Source of the DNA: Dolichospermum sp. UHCC 0259 | Lineage (GTDB): Bacteria > Cyanobacteriota > Cyanobacteriia > Cyanobacteriales > Nostocaceae | Assembly (NCBI RefSeq): GCF_009711935.1 | Contig: NZ_VIKX01000022.1 | Location: 1-37,799 of the forward strand | Direction: 5' to 3' | Length of the DNA: 37,799 nt | In this document: positions 26,695 to 35,528 of the stretch, piece by piece | How the letters are laid out: every line of letters begins with the position of its first letter | Numbering within the stretch: position 1 is the stretch's first letter | Program-made: the position numbers and the translations under genes | The notes under the pieces: generated by a model | Told to the model about the DNA's origin: nothing | Seen by the model: the letters and a program-made list of their open reading frames with translations, nothing else | Database searches by the model: none

Positions 26695-27037
26695 AAATTG
26701 GCGGTTTCGTATTCAAGATATTGTCCTATCTATCAATGGAATTGAGCAAAGGACAAGGGGTCTAACGTTTGATGAATTTGCAAAAAATCAAACACTTGTC
26801 AAAGCTGTTCTCTATGATTTCGTCGTGATTGGAGAAGCTACTAGAAATGTTCCTAATGATATTCAGTTACGCTATCCTCTCATCCCTTGGCGTTTGATGG
26901 GAGGGATGAGAAATGTTGTAACTCATGAATATTTTCAAATTGATTTGAGTAGAGTCTGGGAAACAATTCAAAATGATTTATCCTTATTAGTACCACAATT
27001 ACAAGAAGTGCTGGAGAGAGAAATATTAGAAGAATAG
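26684..27037 (+). CDS. hepT: HepT-type HEPN ribonuclease toxin
   Basis: This is a 117-residue HEPN-domain toxin with the nuclease motif R-x4-H-x-Y as R76NVVTHEY83. Tyr83 is the expected AMPylation site, and R76/H81 act in RNA cleavage. The GTG at 26684 (MPSRNWRFRIQDIV) is preferred because AAAGGA lies eight bases upstream and the N-terminus fits the family; an ATG at 26675 would add three residues. It overlaps mntA by 11 bases. HepT toxins cleave tRNA or mRNA. In this pair the antitoxin precedes the toxin. Confidence 0.88.
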   Translation: MPSRNWRFRIQDIVLSINGIEQRTRGLTFDEFAKNQTLVKAVLYDFVVIGEATRNVPNDIQLRYPLIPWRLMGGMRNVVTHEYFQIDLSRVWETIQNDLSLLVPQLQEVLEREILEE

Positions 27038-27093
27038 TTGATCTGGTGCAGATGATTGTAAACTAGGAAATAAATTGTATTTCCTAAAATAAT

Positions 27094-27834
27094 ATGTCTT
27101 CTACTCCTTCCCTCCGTGAACAACAACATCCCCTGATTCATCAACTAGCTGATTGTATTGAAGCAGTTTGGCACAAACACTTAGACTTATCACCATACCA
27201 TTTACCGGCGGAATTGGGATATGTAGAAGGTAAATTAGAAGGGGAAAAACTGATTATCGAAAATCGCTGTTATCAAAGTCCCCAGTTTCGCAAAATGCAC
27301 TTGGAACTAGCAAGGGTGGGGAATATGTTAGATATTCTGCACTGTGTGATGTTTCCTCATCCAGAATATGATCTTCCCATGTTTGGTTGTGATTTAGTCG
27401 GAGGTAGAGGTCAAATTAGTGCGGCTATTGCTGATCTTTCTCCGGTAAACTTAGATCGGATTTTACCAGATGGTTATAATTCCCAACTTAGTAAATTAAC
27501 CACATCTAACTTTTCTCAACCTCGTGATTTACCGGAATGGGGCAATATTTTTTCCGATTTTTGTCTATTTATTCGTCCTAGTTCCCCGGAAGAAGAAACA
27601 AGTTTTTTATCTCACGTAGAATCATTTTTAGAGATTCATTGTACCCAAGCCAAAGCATCTAGTCCAGTTGCACCGGAAAAAGTAGCTCAAATTTTTGCTG
27701 GACAACATAATTATTGTACAAAACAACAACAAAATGATAAAACCCGTAGAGTTTTAGAAAAGGCTTTTGGTGTAGATTGGGCAGAAAATTATATGACTAA
27801 AGTTTTATTTGATTTGCCAGAGTTACCAGAATAA
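27094..27834 (+). CDS. pcyA: Phycocyanobilin:ferredoxin oxidoreductase
   Basis: It reduces biliverdin IXalpha by four electrons from ferredoxin to phycocyanobilin, the chromophore of phycobiliproteins and phytochromes. The 246-residue length is normal. The signature [20 protein letters not shown] and [11 protein letters not shown] is present; by spacing with the Synechocystis enzyme the catalytic residues are E71, H83 and D100, all conserved. It stands alone downstream of the MntA/HepT pair, with 56 bases between. Confidence 0.96.
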   Translation: MSSTPSLREQQHPLIHQLADCIEAVWHKHLDLSPYHLPAELGYVEGKLEGEKLIIENRCYQSPQFRKMHLELARVGNMLDILHCVMFPHPEYDLPMFGCDLVGGRGQISAAIADLSPVNLDRILPDGYNSQLSKLTTSNFSQPRDLPEWGNIFSDFCLFIRPSSPEEETSFLSHVESFLEIHCTQAKASSPVAPEKVAQIFAGQHNYCTKQQQNDKTRRVLEKAFGVDWAENYMTKVLFDLPELPE

Positions 27835-28378
27835 TCTGAGAAAATATTACCCAAAGTATCAGCAATTAAAAATTGCTATTACCTTATCTGTAAAATGCGT
27901 TACGTTTTCCCTCAACTGATAAATGTAGAATTTATATGAAGTCATCACTACTGACACTTCTGGGAGGGAAAACTAACGTTAATCAATAAAATTCCTAGTT
28001 ATCTGGTTTTGGCTGATAATTAGTAATTATTAACTGTTAAAATTCTTACCTATTTTCTCTTGTTAACTTCAAAAGTTGAAGTTTGGCACATCTTCTTAAA
28101 AATGAAGTGTAAAATCTCAACTACTAATGATTTATTAAATCTACCAATTGTATCCCAGGTTGCTTTGAGACAGAAATTTTCATGTAAAGATAATACACCT
28201 GAATAATCACAGAGTGTAATTTCTGCAAAGTTGATCATACCCAACAATAATTATAAAATTGCCAAAACAAAAGCCCAAAAAGGTGTAAATTTTGCATAAA
28301 GTTTGCTGTGGATTTTAATTACAGCTAATTTATTTTTTTAGTTTCATCACCATAATTCAGATAAATAGGTTAAATATC
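27835..28378 (+). other. devBCA leader region
   Basis: These 544 bases hold the NtcA promoter (27890-27931) and, downstream, a putative 5' leader of about 440 bases. A perfect 8-bp hairpin AACTTCAA-AAG-TTGAAGTT lies at 28065-28083. No additional gene is convincing; a short minus-strand open frame at 28050-28247 has no family features. Confidence 0.6.
27890..27931 (+). promoter_or_regulatory. NtcA-activated promoter
   Basis: The NtcA palindrome GTA-N8-TAC (GTAAAATGCGTTAC, 27890-27903) is followed after exactly 22 bases by TAGAAT (27926-27931), a -10 box of the TAN3T form. This is the canonical NtcA class II geometry. The transcript would start near 27938, about 440 bases before devB, and serve the heterocyst exporter operon. 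Confidence 0.85.
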
Positions 28379-29797
28379 ATGTCAAGGGTGAATGAAAAAT
28401 CAAAATCCCCAGAAAAGGCACTTGAGCAGCCGAAAATTTGGTTAAGTATTGCCGTAGCTTTACCCGTTGCTATAGCTGCTGGGTTCTTAGCTACGGCGAG
28501 AATGGAACAATTAAAAAAACTAACTTCTGCTGTATCTGTAGCCCCAGTTCCTAATAGTATTACTGCCATAGGACGCTTAGAACCAAGAGGAGAAGTAATT
28601 AAACTTTCTGCACCAGCGGGTTTATCCGGCAGTTCACGAGTCCAGCAACTTTTAGTAAAAGAAGGACAAAGAGTACAGCAAGGACAGGTTGTGGCAATTT
28701 TAGATAGCCGCGACACTAGCATGGCAGTAGTAGAAGAAGCCAAAGCTAAATTGCAAGAATCCCGTGCGAATTTAGCTCAAGTTAGTGCTGGACCACCAAG
28801 AGATGCTCAGGCTCAAAGATTCATTATTTCTCGATTACAAGCCCAATTAGCGGGGGAAAAAGAGGCTCAACAGGCGACAATTAGCCGAATTGCTGCCCAA
28901 TTAAGTGGTGAGAAGGTTGCCCAACAAGCCGGAGTTAATCGTTTAGAAGCCGAACTACTGGGACAAAGAAATGCCTTGAAAGCTAATATGGAGAGGATTA
29001 GAGCCGAAAAGCGTAATGCTCAAGTAGATTATGGGCGCTATGAATTTTTATACGGACAAGGTGCTATTTCTCAGCAAGAGCGCGATCGCCGCCGCTTAAG
29101 TGCGTTGACAACAAATCAACAATTAATTGAAAGTGAAGCTAGTTTAAAACGGGCAATAGATACCATCCGACAGCAAGTTTCTGAAGCTAGAGCTAATCAA
29201 ATTAAAACTATAGCTACTTTACAACAACAGTTAATTGAAGCCACAGCCAACCGTAACAAAACTGTCGCCACTTTACAAAGGCAAATAGACGAAGAAAGAG
29301 AAAGATTAAGCAGAATATTAGTAGTTAGTCCGCTCAATGTCCAAGTAGCTCAAGCACAAGTTACTAATGCCATTGCCTTAATGAGAAAAGCTCAAGTTGA
29401 ACTTCAGCAAAGCTATGTTAAAGCACCTAGTTCTGGTGAAATATTAAAAGTTCATACCAAATCCGGGGAAATCATGGGAGCAAATGGAATTGCGGAAATC
29501 GGACAAACAGATCAGATGTTCGTAGTTGCAGAAGTTCCTGAAGATAGTATTAATAAAGTCCGTTTGGGTCAAACTGCTACTATCTCTAGTGACAACGGCG
29601 CATTTGACGGTCAACTAAAAGGTAGAATCACATCAATTGGTAGAAAAATCGGCAAAAAAGATGTCTTAAATAATGATCCAGCCGCAGATATTGATGCCAG
29701 AGTTGTAGAAGTGAAAATTGCCCTATCTCCAGAATTTACCAAGCAAGTTTCTGGTTTAACTAACGCTAAAGTCACCGTAGAAATTAATGAAAATTAA
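28379..29797 (+). CDS. devB: DevB-type membrane fusion protein of an ABC exporter
   Basis: This is the periplasmic adaptor of the DevBCA exporter, which with a TolC-like outer-membrane protein exports heterocyst envelope glycolipids. The 472-residue protein has one N-terminal membrane segment (about 20-40), a lipoyl-like half (KLSAPAGLSGSSRVQQLLVKEGQRVQQGQVVAILD), a long coiled coil of Gln/Ala/Glu-rich heptads (about 115-330) and the C-terminal beta-barrel (AEVPEDSINKVRLGQTATI). It is first in the devB-devC-devA cluster behind an NtcA promoter. Nostocales have several DevB paralogues, so assignment to the glycolipid system rests on the promoter and is not certain. Confidence 0.88.
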   Translation: MSRVNEKSKSPEKALEQPKIWLSIAVALPVAIAAGFLATARMEQLKKLTSAVSVAPVPNSITAIGRLEPRGEVIKLSAPAGLSGSSRVQQLLVKEGQRVQQGQVVAILDSRDTSMAVVEEAKAKLQESRANLAQVSAGPPRDAQAQRFIISRLQAQLAGEKEAQQATISRIAAQLSGEKVAQQAGVNRLEAELLGQRNALKANMERIRAEKRNAQVDYGRYEFLYGQGAISQQERDRRRLSALTTNQQLIESEASLKRAIDTIRQQVSEARANQIKTIATLQQQLIEATANRNKTVATLQRQIDEERERLSRILVVSPLNVQVAQAQVTNAIALMRKAQVELQQSYVKAPSSGEILKVHTKSGEIMGANGIAEIGQTDQMFVVAEVPEDSINKVRLGQTATISSDNGAFDGQLKGRITSIGRKIGKKDVLNNDPAADIDARVVEVKIALSPEFTKQVSGLTNAKVTVEINEN

Positions 29798-29866
29798 CCT
29801 CATATTTCTATGGCAAATATTCATGTTCAACTACTTAATTAGTATTCAGATCAAAAGATTTAGAAA

Positions 29867-31021
29867 ATGGCAGTAAAAATACCTTTATCTTGGCTACAAC
29901 TGACAAGAGAAAAAACTCGCCTAGCAGTAGCTTTGTCAGGTATTGCCTTTGCTGATATTTTAATGTTCATGCAGCTAGGTTTCCGAGATGCACTCTATTA
30001 CAGTAACGTCAGAATGCACAGTAGTTTAGTTGGTGATGTGGTTTTAATCAACAGTCAATCTAATGCTGTTTTGGCAATGAGAACCTTTTCCCAACGGCGT
30101 TTATATAAGGCGTTAGATTTGCCCACAGTTCAATCAGTACATCCCATATATTTAGACTATACAAGCTGGAGAAATCCTGTTACAGGTCGTCCTCGCAGTA
30201 TCTTAATTTTTGGTATGAATCCAGAAGTTAATCTTTTTGATTTACCCGGAGTTGAGGAAAATTTAAATAAACTCAAACTACCTGATGTGGTTTTATATGA
30301 CCGTTCTTCTAGGGTAGAGTATGGGCCGATCGCTGATAGTTTTAATGAAGGAAAAGTTGTTGCAGCAGAAGTACGCAGAAGAAAAGTTCAGGTCGGTGGA
30401 TTATTTACATTAGGAGCGTCTTTTGGTGCAGATGGAAATTTAATTACCAGTGATGTTAACTTTTTGCGGATTTTTAATAACCGTCAGCGGGGATTAATTG
30501 ATATTGGTATTATTAAGTTAAAACCTGGTGCTGATCCCATTGTGGTAGCTCAAGAATTACGAAGTTATCTACCTACAGATATTAATGTTTTAACTAAGGA
30601 AGAATTTATTGAATTTGAAAGAAATTATTGGTCAAGTAGTACGGCTATTGGCTTTATTTTCACATTAGGAACAATTATGGGTTTTATTGTGGGAACTGTA
30701 ATTGTTTATCAGATTTTGTATACAGAAGTCAATGATCATTTATCTGAATATGCTACGCTCAAAGCTATAGGTTACACTCAAAATTATTTACTAACTGTGA
30801 TTCTGCAAGAGGCTTTTTTATTAGCAGTTGTTGGTTATTTACCTGGTTTTGCCTGCGCTTTGGTTCTTTATAATGTTGCTAGAGATGCTACACTTTTGCC
30901 TATATTTATGAGTTATAATCGCGCCATTATGGTAATCATGTTAACTATTTTAATGTGTTTTATTTCGGGGATGATTGCTATTAGAAAATTAAGCTCTGCC
31001 GATCCAGCGGATATTTTTTAA
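29867..31021 (+). CDS. devC: DevC-type ABC exporter permease
   Basis: This is a 384-residue inner-membrane permease of the FtsX/MacB type. It shows an N-terminal helix with LAVALSGIAFADILMFMQLGF, a periplasmic domain (about 40-250) and three C-terminal helices (about 262-285, 307-335, 350-372; for example GFIFTLGTIMGFIVGTVIVYQI). The start MAVKIPLSWLQLTREKTRL resembles known DevC N-termini. It works with DevA (ATPase) and DevB. The gap to devB is 69 bases. Confidence 0.9.
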   Translation: MAVKIPLSWLQLTREKTRLAVALSGIAFADILMFMQLGFRDALYYSNVRMHSSLVGDVVLINSQSNAVLAMRTFSQRRLYKALDLPTVQSVHPIYLDYTSWRNPVTGRPRSILIFGMNPEVNLFDLPGVEENLNKLKLPDVVLYDRSSRVEYGPIADSFNEGKVVAAEVRRRKVQVGGLFTLGASFGADGNLITSDVNFLRIFNNRQRGLIDIGIIKLKPGADPIVVAQELRSYLPTDINVLTKEEFIEFERNYWSSSTAIGFIFTLGTIMGFIVGTVIVYQILYTEVNDHLSEYATLKAIGYTQNYLLTVILQEAFLLAVVGYLPGFACALVLYNVARDATLLPIFMSYNRAIMVIMLTILMCFISGMIAIRKLSSADPADIF

Positions 31022-31028
31022 ATTAGTT

Positions 31029-31140
31029 ATTTATTGGTCATTGGTTATTGGTCATTGGTCATTGGTGAAAACCATTCTTCTTCCTCCCCCAACTTCCCCC
31101 ACTCCCCCTACTTCCCCTACTCCCAATACTCCTGAACTCC
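31029..31140. repeat. STRR tract between devC and devA
   Basis: Tandem TTGGTCA/TTGGTTA heptamers (31029-31070) are followed by CCCC(A/T)CTTC-type units to about 31130. The tract separates devC from the devA start and creates a false upstream extension of the devA frame. Confidence 0.85.
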
Positions 31141-31154
31141 TACACTCCTCTATT

Positions 31155-31871
31155 ATGATCAACAAAGAACCTGTAATATCTATTAAAAATATCAATCACT
31201 ACTACGGTAAAGGATCGTTGAGAAAACAGATTCTCTTTGATATTAGTTTGGAAATATATGCCGGAGAAATTGTGATTATGACTGGACCATCTGGTTCAGG
31301 GAAAACGACTTTATTAAGTTTGATTGGTGGGTTAAGATCGGTACAAGAGGGAAGTTTAAAATTTTTAGGTGATGAATTGTGTGGTGCTAGTCAAAACAAA
31401 CTGGTACACATGAGACGCAAAATTGGTTATATTTTCCAAGCTCATAATTTATTAGGTTTTTTAACGGCTCGGCAAAATGTGCAAATGGCTGTGGAATTAA
31501 ATAATAGTATTTCCCAATCAACGGCTATTTCTCAGTCAGAGGAGATGCTGGCATCTGTAGGTTTACAAGAACGGGTTAACTACTATCCAGATAATTTATC
31601 TGGTGGACAAAAACAAAGAATAGCGATCGCTCGCGCCTTAGTCAATCATCCTCCCCTAGTCTTAGCCGATGAACCAACAGCCGCATTAGACAAACAATCA
31701 GGACGTGATGTGGTGGAAATCATGCAGCGTCTAGCTAAAGAACAGGGAACTGCTATCCTCTTAGTAACTCACGATAACCGGATCTTAGATATTGCCGATC
31801 GCATTGTGGAAATGGAAGATGGTCTCCTCACTCGTGATGCTCAAAATATTACTTCTCAACACAAATCCTAA
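31155..31871 (+). CDS. devA: DevA-type ABC exporter ATPase
   Basis: This is the ATP-binding subunit of the DevBCA exporter. With the ATG at 31155 it has 238 residues: Walker A GPSGSGKTT (44-52), signature LSGGQKQR, Walker B LVLADEPTAALD and H-loop LLVTHD are all intact. The frame is open further upstream to 31041, but that stretch is Pro/Thr-rich peptide translated from STRR repeats and unlike any DevA, so the internal start MINKEPVISIKNINHYYG is used. It closes the NtcA-controlled operon. Confidence 0.92.
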   Translation: MINKEPVISIKNINHYYGKGSLRKQILFDISLEIYAGEIVIMTGPSGSGKTTLLSLIGGLRSVQEGSLKFLGDELCGASQNKLVHMRRKIGYIFQAHNLLGFLTARQNVQMAVELNNSISQSTAISQSEEMLASVGLQERVNYYPDNLSGGQKQRIAIARALVNHPPLVLADEPTAALDKQSGRDVVEIMQRLAKEQGTAILLVTHDNRILDIADRIVEMEDGLLTRDAQNITSQHKS

Positions 31872-31994
31872 TTTGGATAATTCTTCTTCTTAAATACATA
31901 TTATGTATTGCTAGGTTTGAATTTTTTAATCTTTGTTAGCAATTCAAAATTACGATTATTTCTGAATCGTAACTGCATCAGACAATTCTACTCA

Positions 31995-32786
31995 CTACTG
32001 TTTTTTTGTTAGAGGATTTTGACGGCTAGTTCTAAATGTCACATTCACCCCTTCGTTTGACTGTTCTAATACCAGCAACGGAGTCGGTTTAGCCTTTTGA
32101 TCCCAGTGTATATAAACAATCCGACCTTGAATAGTAGGTTGCCAAGTATCGTCATCATCCCTGGGGCTAAGGTATGTTTCTATACAATTAATAATTTGAC
32201 TAATGGTAGAAGAAGTAGCCTGAGTTGGTAACTTCATTAACCGAATTTGCGCTCGAAACAGCACCCGCTTCACAATGTTGGGTGCTACACCAGTTTCATA
32301 CTCGATATCAAACGTTTCATCTACCTGCCTACCTGTGCTACTAGAAATCCCCACAGACCCTATATTAGCTTGGCTAGGACGCAGTGATAGAGAAATCTTA
32401 TCTTTAACTTTAATTTTAATTTGATTAACTAGAGCAAAATGGAATACCTCCTCTGACATTCGCATCCGCAGATAATCTAGGTTAAAATCTCTTGAGTGGA
32501 CTAAATCTGGATTAGTTTCCATTTTGCGAATAGTTTCCAAAGCCAACTTCAACTTTTTCTCTAATTCTCGCGTGCGGAATTGTTCAAATTTGAGTTTTTT
32601 CTCACCCCTTTGCAGTAGGATTCTGGCATAGACAATGACAGCAACCAGAACTAAAACCATTCCTCCACCTGCAAACAGCAGCAATGGTAGAGGTAGACTG
32701 TGAGACTCCTGGATAACAGGTGAGATTTTACTCGTCTTTATTGTCTTAGATCCAGAAGATTGAGCCAGAAAAATCGTATTAACCAT
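31995..32786 (-). CDS. Conserved membrane-anchored hypothetical protein
   Basis: I do not recognise a named family. The 263-residue protein has one membrane segment (about 33-55, LPLLLFAGGGMVLVLVAVIVYARILL), a charged coiled-coil-like stretch (60-92, GEKKLKFEQFRTRELEKKLKLALETIRKM) and a mixed alpha/beta domain (about 95-255, FNLDYLRMRMSEEVFHFALVNQIKIKVKDKISLSL...). It is likely bound to a membrane with the domain on one face; which side is uncertain. It converges on devA and diverges from the HAD gene. Confidence 0.75.
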   Translation of the reverse strand: MVNTIFLAQSSGSKTIKTSKISPVIQESHSLPLPLLLFAGGGMVLVLVAVIVYARILLQRGEKKLKFEQFRTRELEKKLKLALETIRKMETNPDLVHSRDFNLDYLRMRMSEEVFHFALVNQIKIKVKDKISLSLRPSQANIGSVGISSSTGRQVDETFDIEYETGVAPNIVKRVLFRAQIRLMKLPTQATSSTISQIINCIETYLSPRDDDDTWQPTIQGRIVYIHWDQKAKPTPLLVLEQSNEGVNVTFRTSRQNPLTKKQ

Positions 32787-32891
32787 AATTTACAACCTGA
32801 AATTATTAACTCCCAATGTTTATAATGCCCAAATCTTACTGAGCAGTTCGCCGTAGTATAAAGATTTTTTAGATTTTCTTGGTAATATCAT

Positions 32892-33707
32892 ATGTACAAA
32901 CCTATTAGTGACTTGGCTAACCATCTTATCAATATACGGCAGTTGTCTGATCTAACATCTACGTATTCATATCATATTTACCTATTGGCAACAGATATGG
33001 ATGGGACACTAACTCAAAATGGCAAGTTTACATCTCAATTATTAAATACTTTAGAGCAGCTATCCGCAGCTAAGATTCCCGTCTTAATTGTTACTGGACG
33101 TTCTGCTGGGTGGGTAAGCGCTATTAGTAGTTTAATGCCCATAGCTGGGGCGATCTCCGAAAATGGTGGTTTATTTTATCCATCAGACAATTCTGATCCA
33201 GTCACACTCACCCATATTCCTGACCTAGTTAACCATCGTCAAGATTTAGCCAAGGCTTTTATTAACCTACAAACTTATTTTCCACAAATTCAAGAATCCG
33301 CTGATAATTTATTTCGAGTCACAGACTGGACTTTTGATCTTACCTCACTGACAACCGAGGAACTACAAAAAATAGGTAATCTTTGTCAACAAATGGGTTG
33401 GGGATTTACTTACAGCAACGTTCAGTGTCATATTCAACCCCCAGGACAAAATAAAGCCGCCGGTTTATTAAAAGTTTTACGTCAATATTTCCCCACCTAC
33501 TTCCCCGAACAGGTGATCACTGTTGGTGACAGTCCCAATGATGAAAGTTTATTTAACCAGCGTTATTTTCCTATTTCCGTAGGTGTAGCCAATGTACGTA
33601 ATTACGAAAATCAACTACAACATCAACCCAAGTATATAACTACAGCAGCCGAAGGAGATGGTTTTTGCGAATTGTGTAGTTATATTTTGCAAAACTGTCA
33701 GCGGTAG
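32892..33707 (+). CDS. HAD superfamily hydrolase (Cof/MPGP-like phosphatase)
   Basis: This is a 271-residue HAD subclass IIB phosphatase. Motif I is TDMDGTLT (D35 nucleophile, D37 acid/base), motif II is LIVTGRSAGW and motif IV is VITVGDSPNDESLF near 217-230, with the cap domain between. Relatives dephosphorylate sugar phosphates such as mannosyl-3-phosphoglycerate; the substrate here is unknown. The stop TAG (33705-33707) lies in the head of a palindromic repeat, so the C-terminus may be set by that insertion. The ATG at 32892 is taken; the first 28 residues are not conserved with the family as I know it. Confidence 0.85.
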   Translation: MYKPISDLANHLINIRQLSDLTSTYSYHIYLLATDMDGTLTQNGKFTSQLLNTLEQLSAAKIPVLIVTGRSAGWVSAISSLMPIAGAISENGGLFYPSDNSDPVTLTHIPDLVNHRQDLAKAFINLQTYFPQIQESADNLFRVTDWTFDLTSLTTEELQKIGNLCQQMGWGFTYSNVQCHIQPPGQNKAAGLLKVLRQYFPTYFPEQVITVGDSPNDESLFNQRYFPISVGVANVRNYENQLQHQPKYITTAAEGDGFCELCSYILQNCQR

Positions 33708-33726
33708 GGGCGCAGGGCCTGCGCCC
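33704..33726 (+). repeat. Palindromic REP-like repeat, copy D (supplies HAD gene stop)
   Basis: GTAG followed by GGGCGCAGG/CCTGCGCCC arms, identical to copy C. The TAG in its head is the stop codon of the HAD hydrolase gene, and the hairpin could terminate the transcript. Confidence 0.85.
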
Positions 33727-34204
33727 AGTCACCGAGTCAGGAGAAAGAAGAAGAAAATTCCCTGTTCCCTATTCCCTATTCCCTATTCCCCGCGAGAAAG
33801 TAACCTCCACGACTTTTTTCTCGATCTGCTATCACCTAAAATTAATGTCATCATCTCCTCATGATTATGCGGTCTAGCTAAAGGAAAAAGCTAGTTATAT
33901 CAATATTTCCAGCCATTATCCCTGGAATTACTGTGCCGTTTTCCTACCATTCATGAGGATTTTATATATAAAATTACTATATTCAATATCAGGAATCTAT
34001 AAGCTAAGACTATACCATTTTTATATTTTCTTTGTTATTTTGTATTCAACTGAACAGTTATTCAACACAAAGCCAGTTTAAATAAAAATTAGTTCAACTA
34101 CTTTACCGTTCTTCCAGTTCAGTGAAAATTCCAAAGATAATTTGTTGTACAAACTGCCGCATTGGCAGAATTTTATCAATCTCATCCACATAGGACACAC
34201 AATC
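33727..34204. other. Intergenic region with STRR
   Basis: These 478 bases hold tandem CCCTATT heptamers at about 33758-33795 and otherwise AT-rich sequence with small palindromes. It must contain the promoter of the Mo-nitro_C gene, but no NtcA or sigma70 box was clear. Confidence 0.5.
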
Positions 34205-34543
34205 ATGTTAAAAACCAATAGTCAACCGATGATCATCTCTAGTTTTGTCAACCCTATCGAGGAAAATCATTCAGTTAAGAACAAGTTTGATTTACTGCAA
34301 AACATCCGTCAATGGTTCGACGAAATTGAAATTGATAATCGTCGAGTTGCTAGATTAATTGCTAAATTAATTCCTGCCCAATGTCCCTTTGAGCGTGATA
34401 TCGTGGTTTTTGGTCGAAAAATTGCTCATATTCCGCCTATGTGCAAACTCAACCCCCTGTATGATCAGTTTGTTGGCTTGCGTTTTCGCGCATTATGTTA
34501 TTTAGTAGATAAGTGTGGAGAAGACATCCAATCTTATTGCTAA
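34205..34543 (+). CDS. Mo-dependent nitrogenase C-terminal domain protein (PF06967-like)
   Basis: This 112-residue protein carries the small Mo-nitro_C domain: LLQNIRQWFDEIEIDNRRVARLIAKLIPAQCPFERDI (about 29-65), FGRKIAHIPPMCKLNPLYDQFVGLRFRALCYLVDKCGED (about 68-106). Despite the name, it is not nitrogenase; the domain is found in many cyanobacteria, and its function is unknown. Four or more cysteines (CPFER, MCKLNP, LCYL, KCGED, SYC) are conserved in such proteins and could bind metal. The ATG at 34205 is used; an upstream TTG at 34142 gives an atypical extension. The cupin gene follows after nine bases, so the two are probably cotranscribed. Confidence 0.82.
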   Translation: MLKTNSQPMIISSFVNPIEENHSVKNKFDLLQNIRQWFDEIEIDNRRVARLIAKLIPAQCPFERDIVVFGRKIAHIPPMCKLNPLYDQFVGLRFRALCYLVDKCGEDIQSYC

Positions 34544-34552
34544 ATACAACTC

Positions 34553-34825
34553 ATGGAAATTAAAGTCGTACATCAACCAAATATTGCACATCTTAATGAA
34601 TTAGATGTATTCAACTGGCCAATTTGGGAAAAGGAAATATCTAAATTTTCCTGGACTTACGATGATCAAGAAACTTGCTACTTTTTAGAAGGTAATGTTG
34701 TTGTCACTCCTGATGGAGGACAAGCAGTACAAATGGGTAAGGGAGACTTAGTAACTTTTCCCGCTGGGATGTCTTGTACATGGGAAATTACCAGCGACGT
34801 AAAAAAACATTATTGCTTTGATTAA
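34553..34825 (+). CDS. Small cupin domain protein
   Basis: This is a 90-residue single-domain cupin (Cupin_3/DUF861-like). Visible features are the WPIWEKEISKFSWTYDDQETCYFLEGNVVVTPDG core (22-55) and KGDLVTFPAGMSCTWEI (63-79), the two cupin half-motifs; the usual metal histidines are largely absent, so it may not bind metal in the standard way. It follows the Mo-nitro_C gene by nine bases. Confidence 0.85.
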   Translation: MEIKVVHQPNIAHLNELDVFNWPIWEKEISKFSWTYDDQETCYFLEGNVVVTPDGGQAVQMGKGDLVTFPAGMSCTWEITSDVKKHYCFD

Positions 34826-34887
34826 TATTTCTGCAATCTCAATAACTAATATCTGAAGAGATGGATTGGATATTATTGAGAGGTTTG

Positions 34888-35475
34888 CTAGGAAATTATT
34901 GATCCCAAAATATCATCTACAACTAAATTAATTTCGGGGAATGCTTGAATTGACATTTTTTCTCCTCGACTGAGTTTTTGAATGTCGCTATACCCATTTT
35001 CGCTATGGTAGCGATAAACAATAATCACTTGTTCATAAATATCAACTAACCAAACTTCAGTAATACCACTACTAGCATAGAGAGGAATTTTCACGTCTCT
35101 ATCATATTCCAGACTGCTATCTGCAACTTCAATTAAGAGAAATATATCCTGGGGTTGAGGGTGTCCAGATTCATAAAAATCTGCGCGAGGTTTCAGTAGT
35201 GCGATATCTGGTTGGGGTTCAGATAAGTTATTGAGGATAATCGGATTTTGTACAGCAATTATGACTTTTCTACCCAGTAATTGCGAAAAAACTGAATTTA
35301 AACGATTTACACAAGCTGTGTGTCTTGTACCAATTGGTGACATTTCTATAATTTCTCCATTAATTAGTTCTACTTTATCATTTTCTGAAAAGATACCGGC
35401 TTCGCTCATTTGATGGTATTGAGAAACATTGAGACGAAAGGTGTTAAGGCGTGGTTTTGCTAATTGTAGAGTCAT
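34888..35475 (-). CDS. Uma2 family PD-(D/E)XK endonuclease-like protein
   Basis: This is a 195-residue Uma2 protein, a family expanded in cyanobacteria with a restriction-endonuclease-like fold. The order YHQMSEAGIFSENDKVELINGEIIEMSPIG (20-49), PQPDIALLK (88-96), LLIEVADSSLEYDRDVKIPLYASSGITEVWLVD (113-145) is typical; D90, E116 and the DxxxK pair D125/K129 form the likely active site. The ATG at 35475 has AGGAAG six bases upstream, so it is chosen over the longer frame to 35547. Its biological role is unknown. Confidence 0.88.
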   Translation of the reverse strand: MTLQLAKPRLNTFRLNVSQYHQMSEAGIFSENDKVELINGEIIEMSPIGTRHTACVNRLNSVFSQLLGRKVIIAVQNPIILNNLSEPQPDIALLKPRADFYESGHPQPQDIFLLIEVADSSLEYDRDVKIPLYASSGITEVWLVDIYEQVIIVYRYHSENGYSDIQKLSRGEKMSIQAFPEINLVVDDILGSIIS

Positions 35476-35528
35476 AATTAACTTCCTGTAGTTACCTTTA
35501 TTTTTAATATAGCAATCTTGAGTGATTA

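Noticed and set aside
28193-28205. GTAAAGATAATAC, a second NtcA-like site in the devB leader
   Set aside because: The spacer is seven bases, not eight, and no -10 box follows at 22 bases.
31041-31154. N-terminal extension of DevA
   Set aside because: The peptide is Pro/Thr-rich translation of STRR heptamers; Walker A spacing fits the start at 31155.
33658-33864. 68-residue plus-strand open frame over the HAD gene end
   Set aside because: It runs through the palindromic repeat and STRR sequence and has no protein-like composition.
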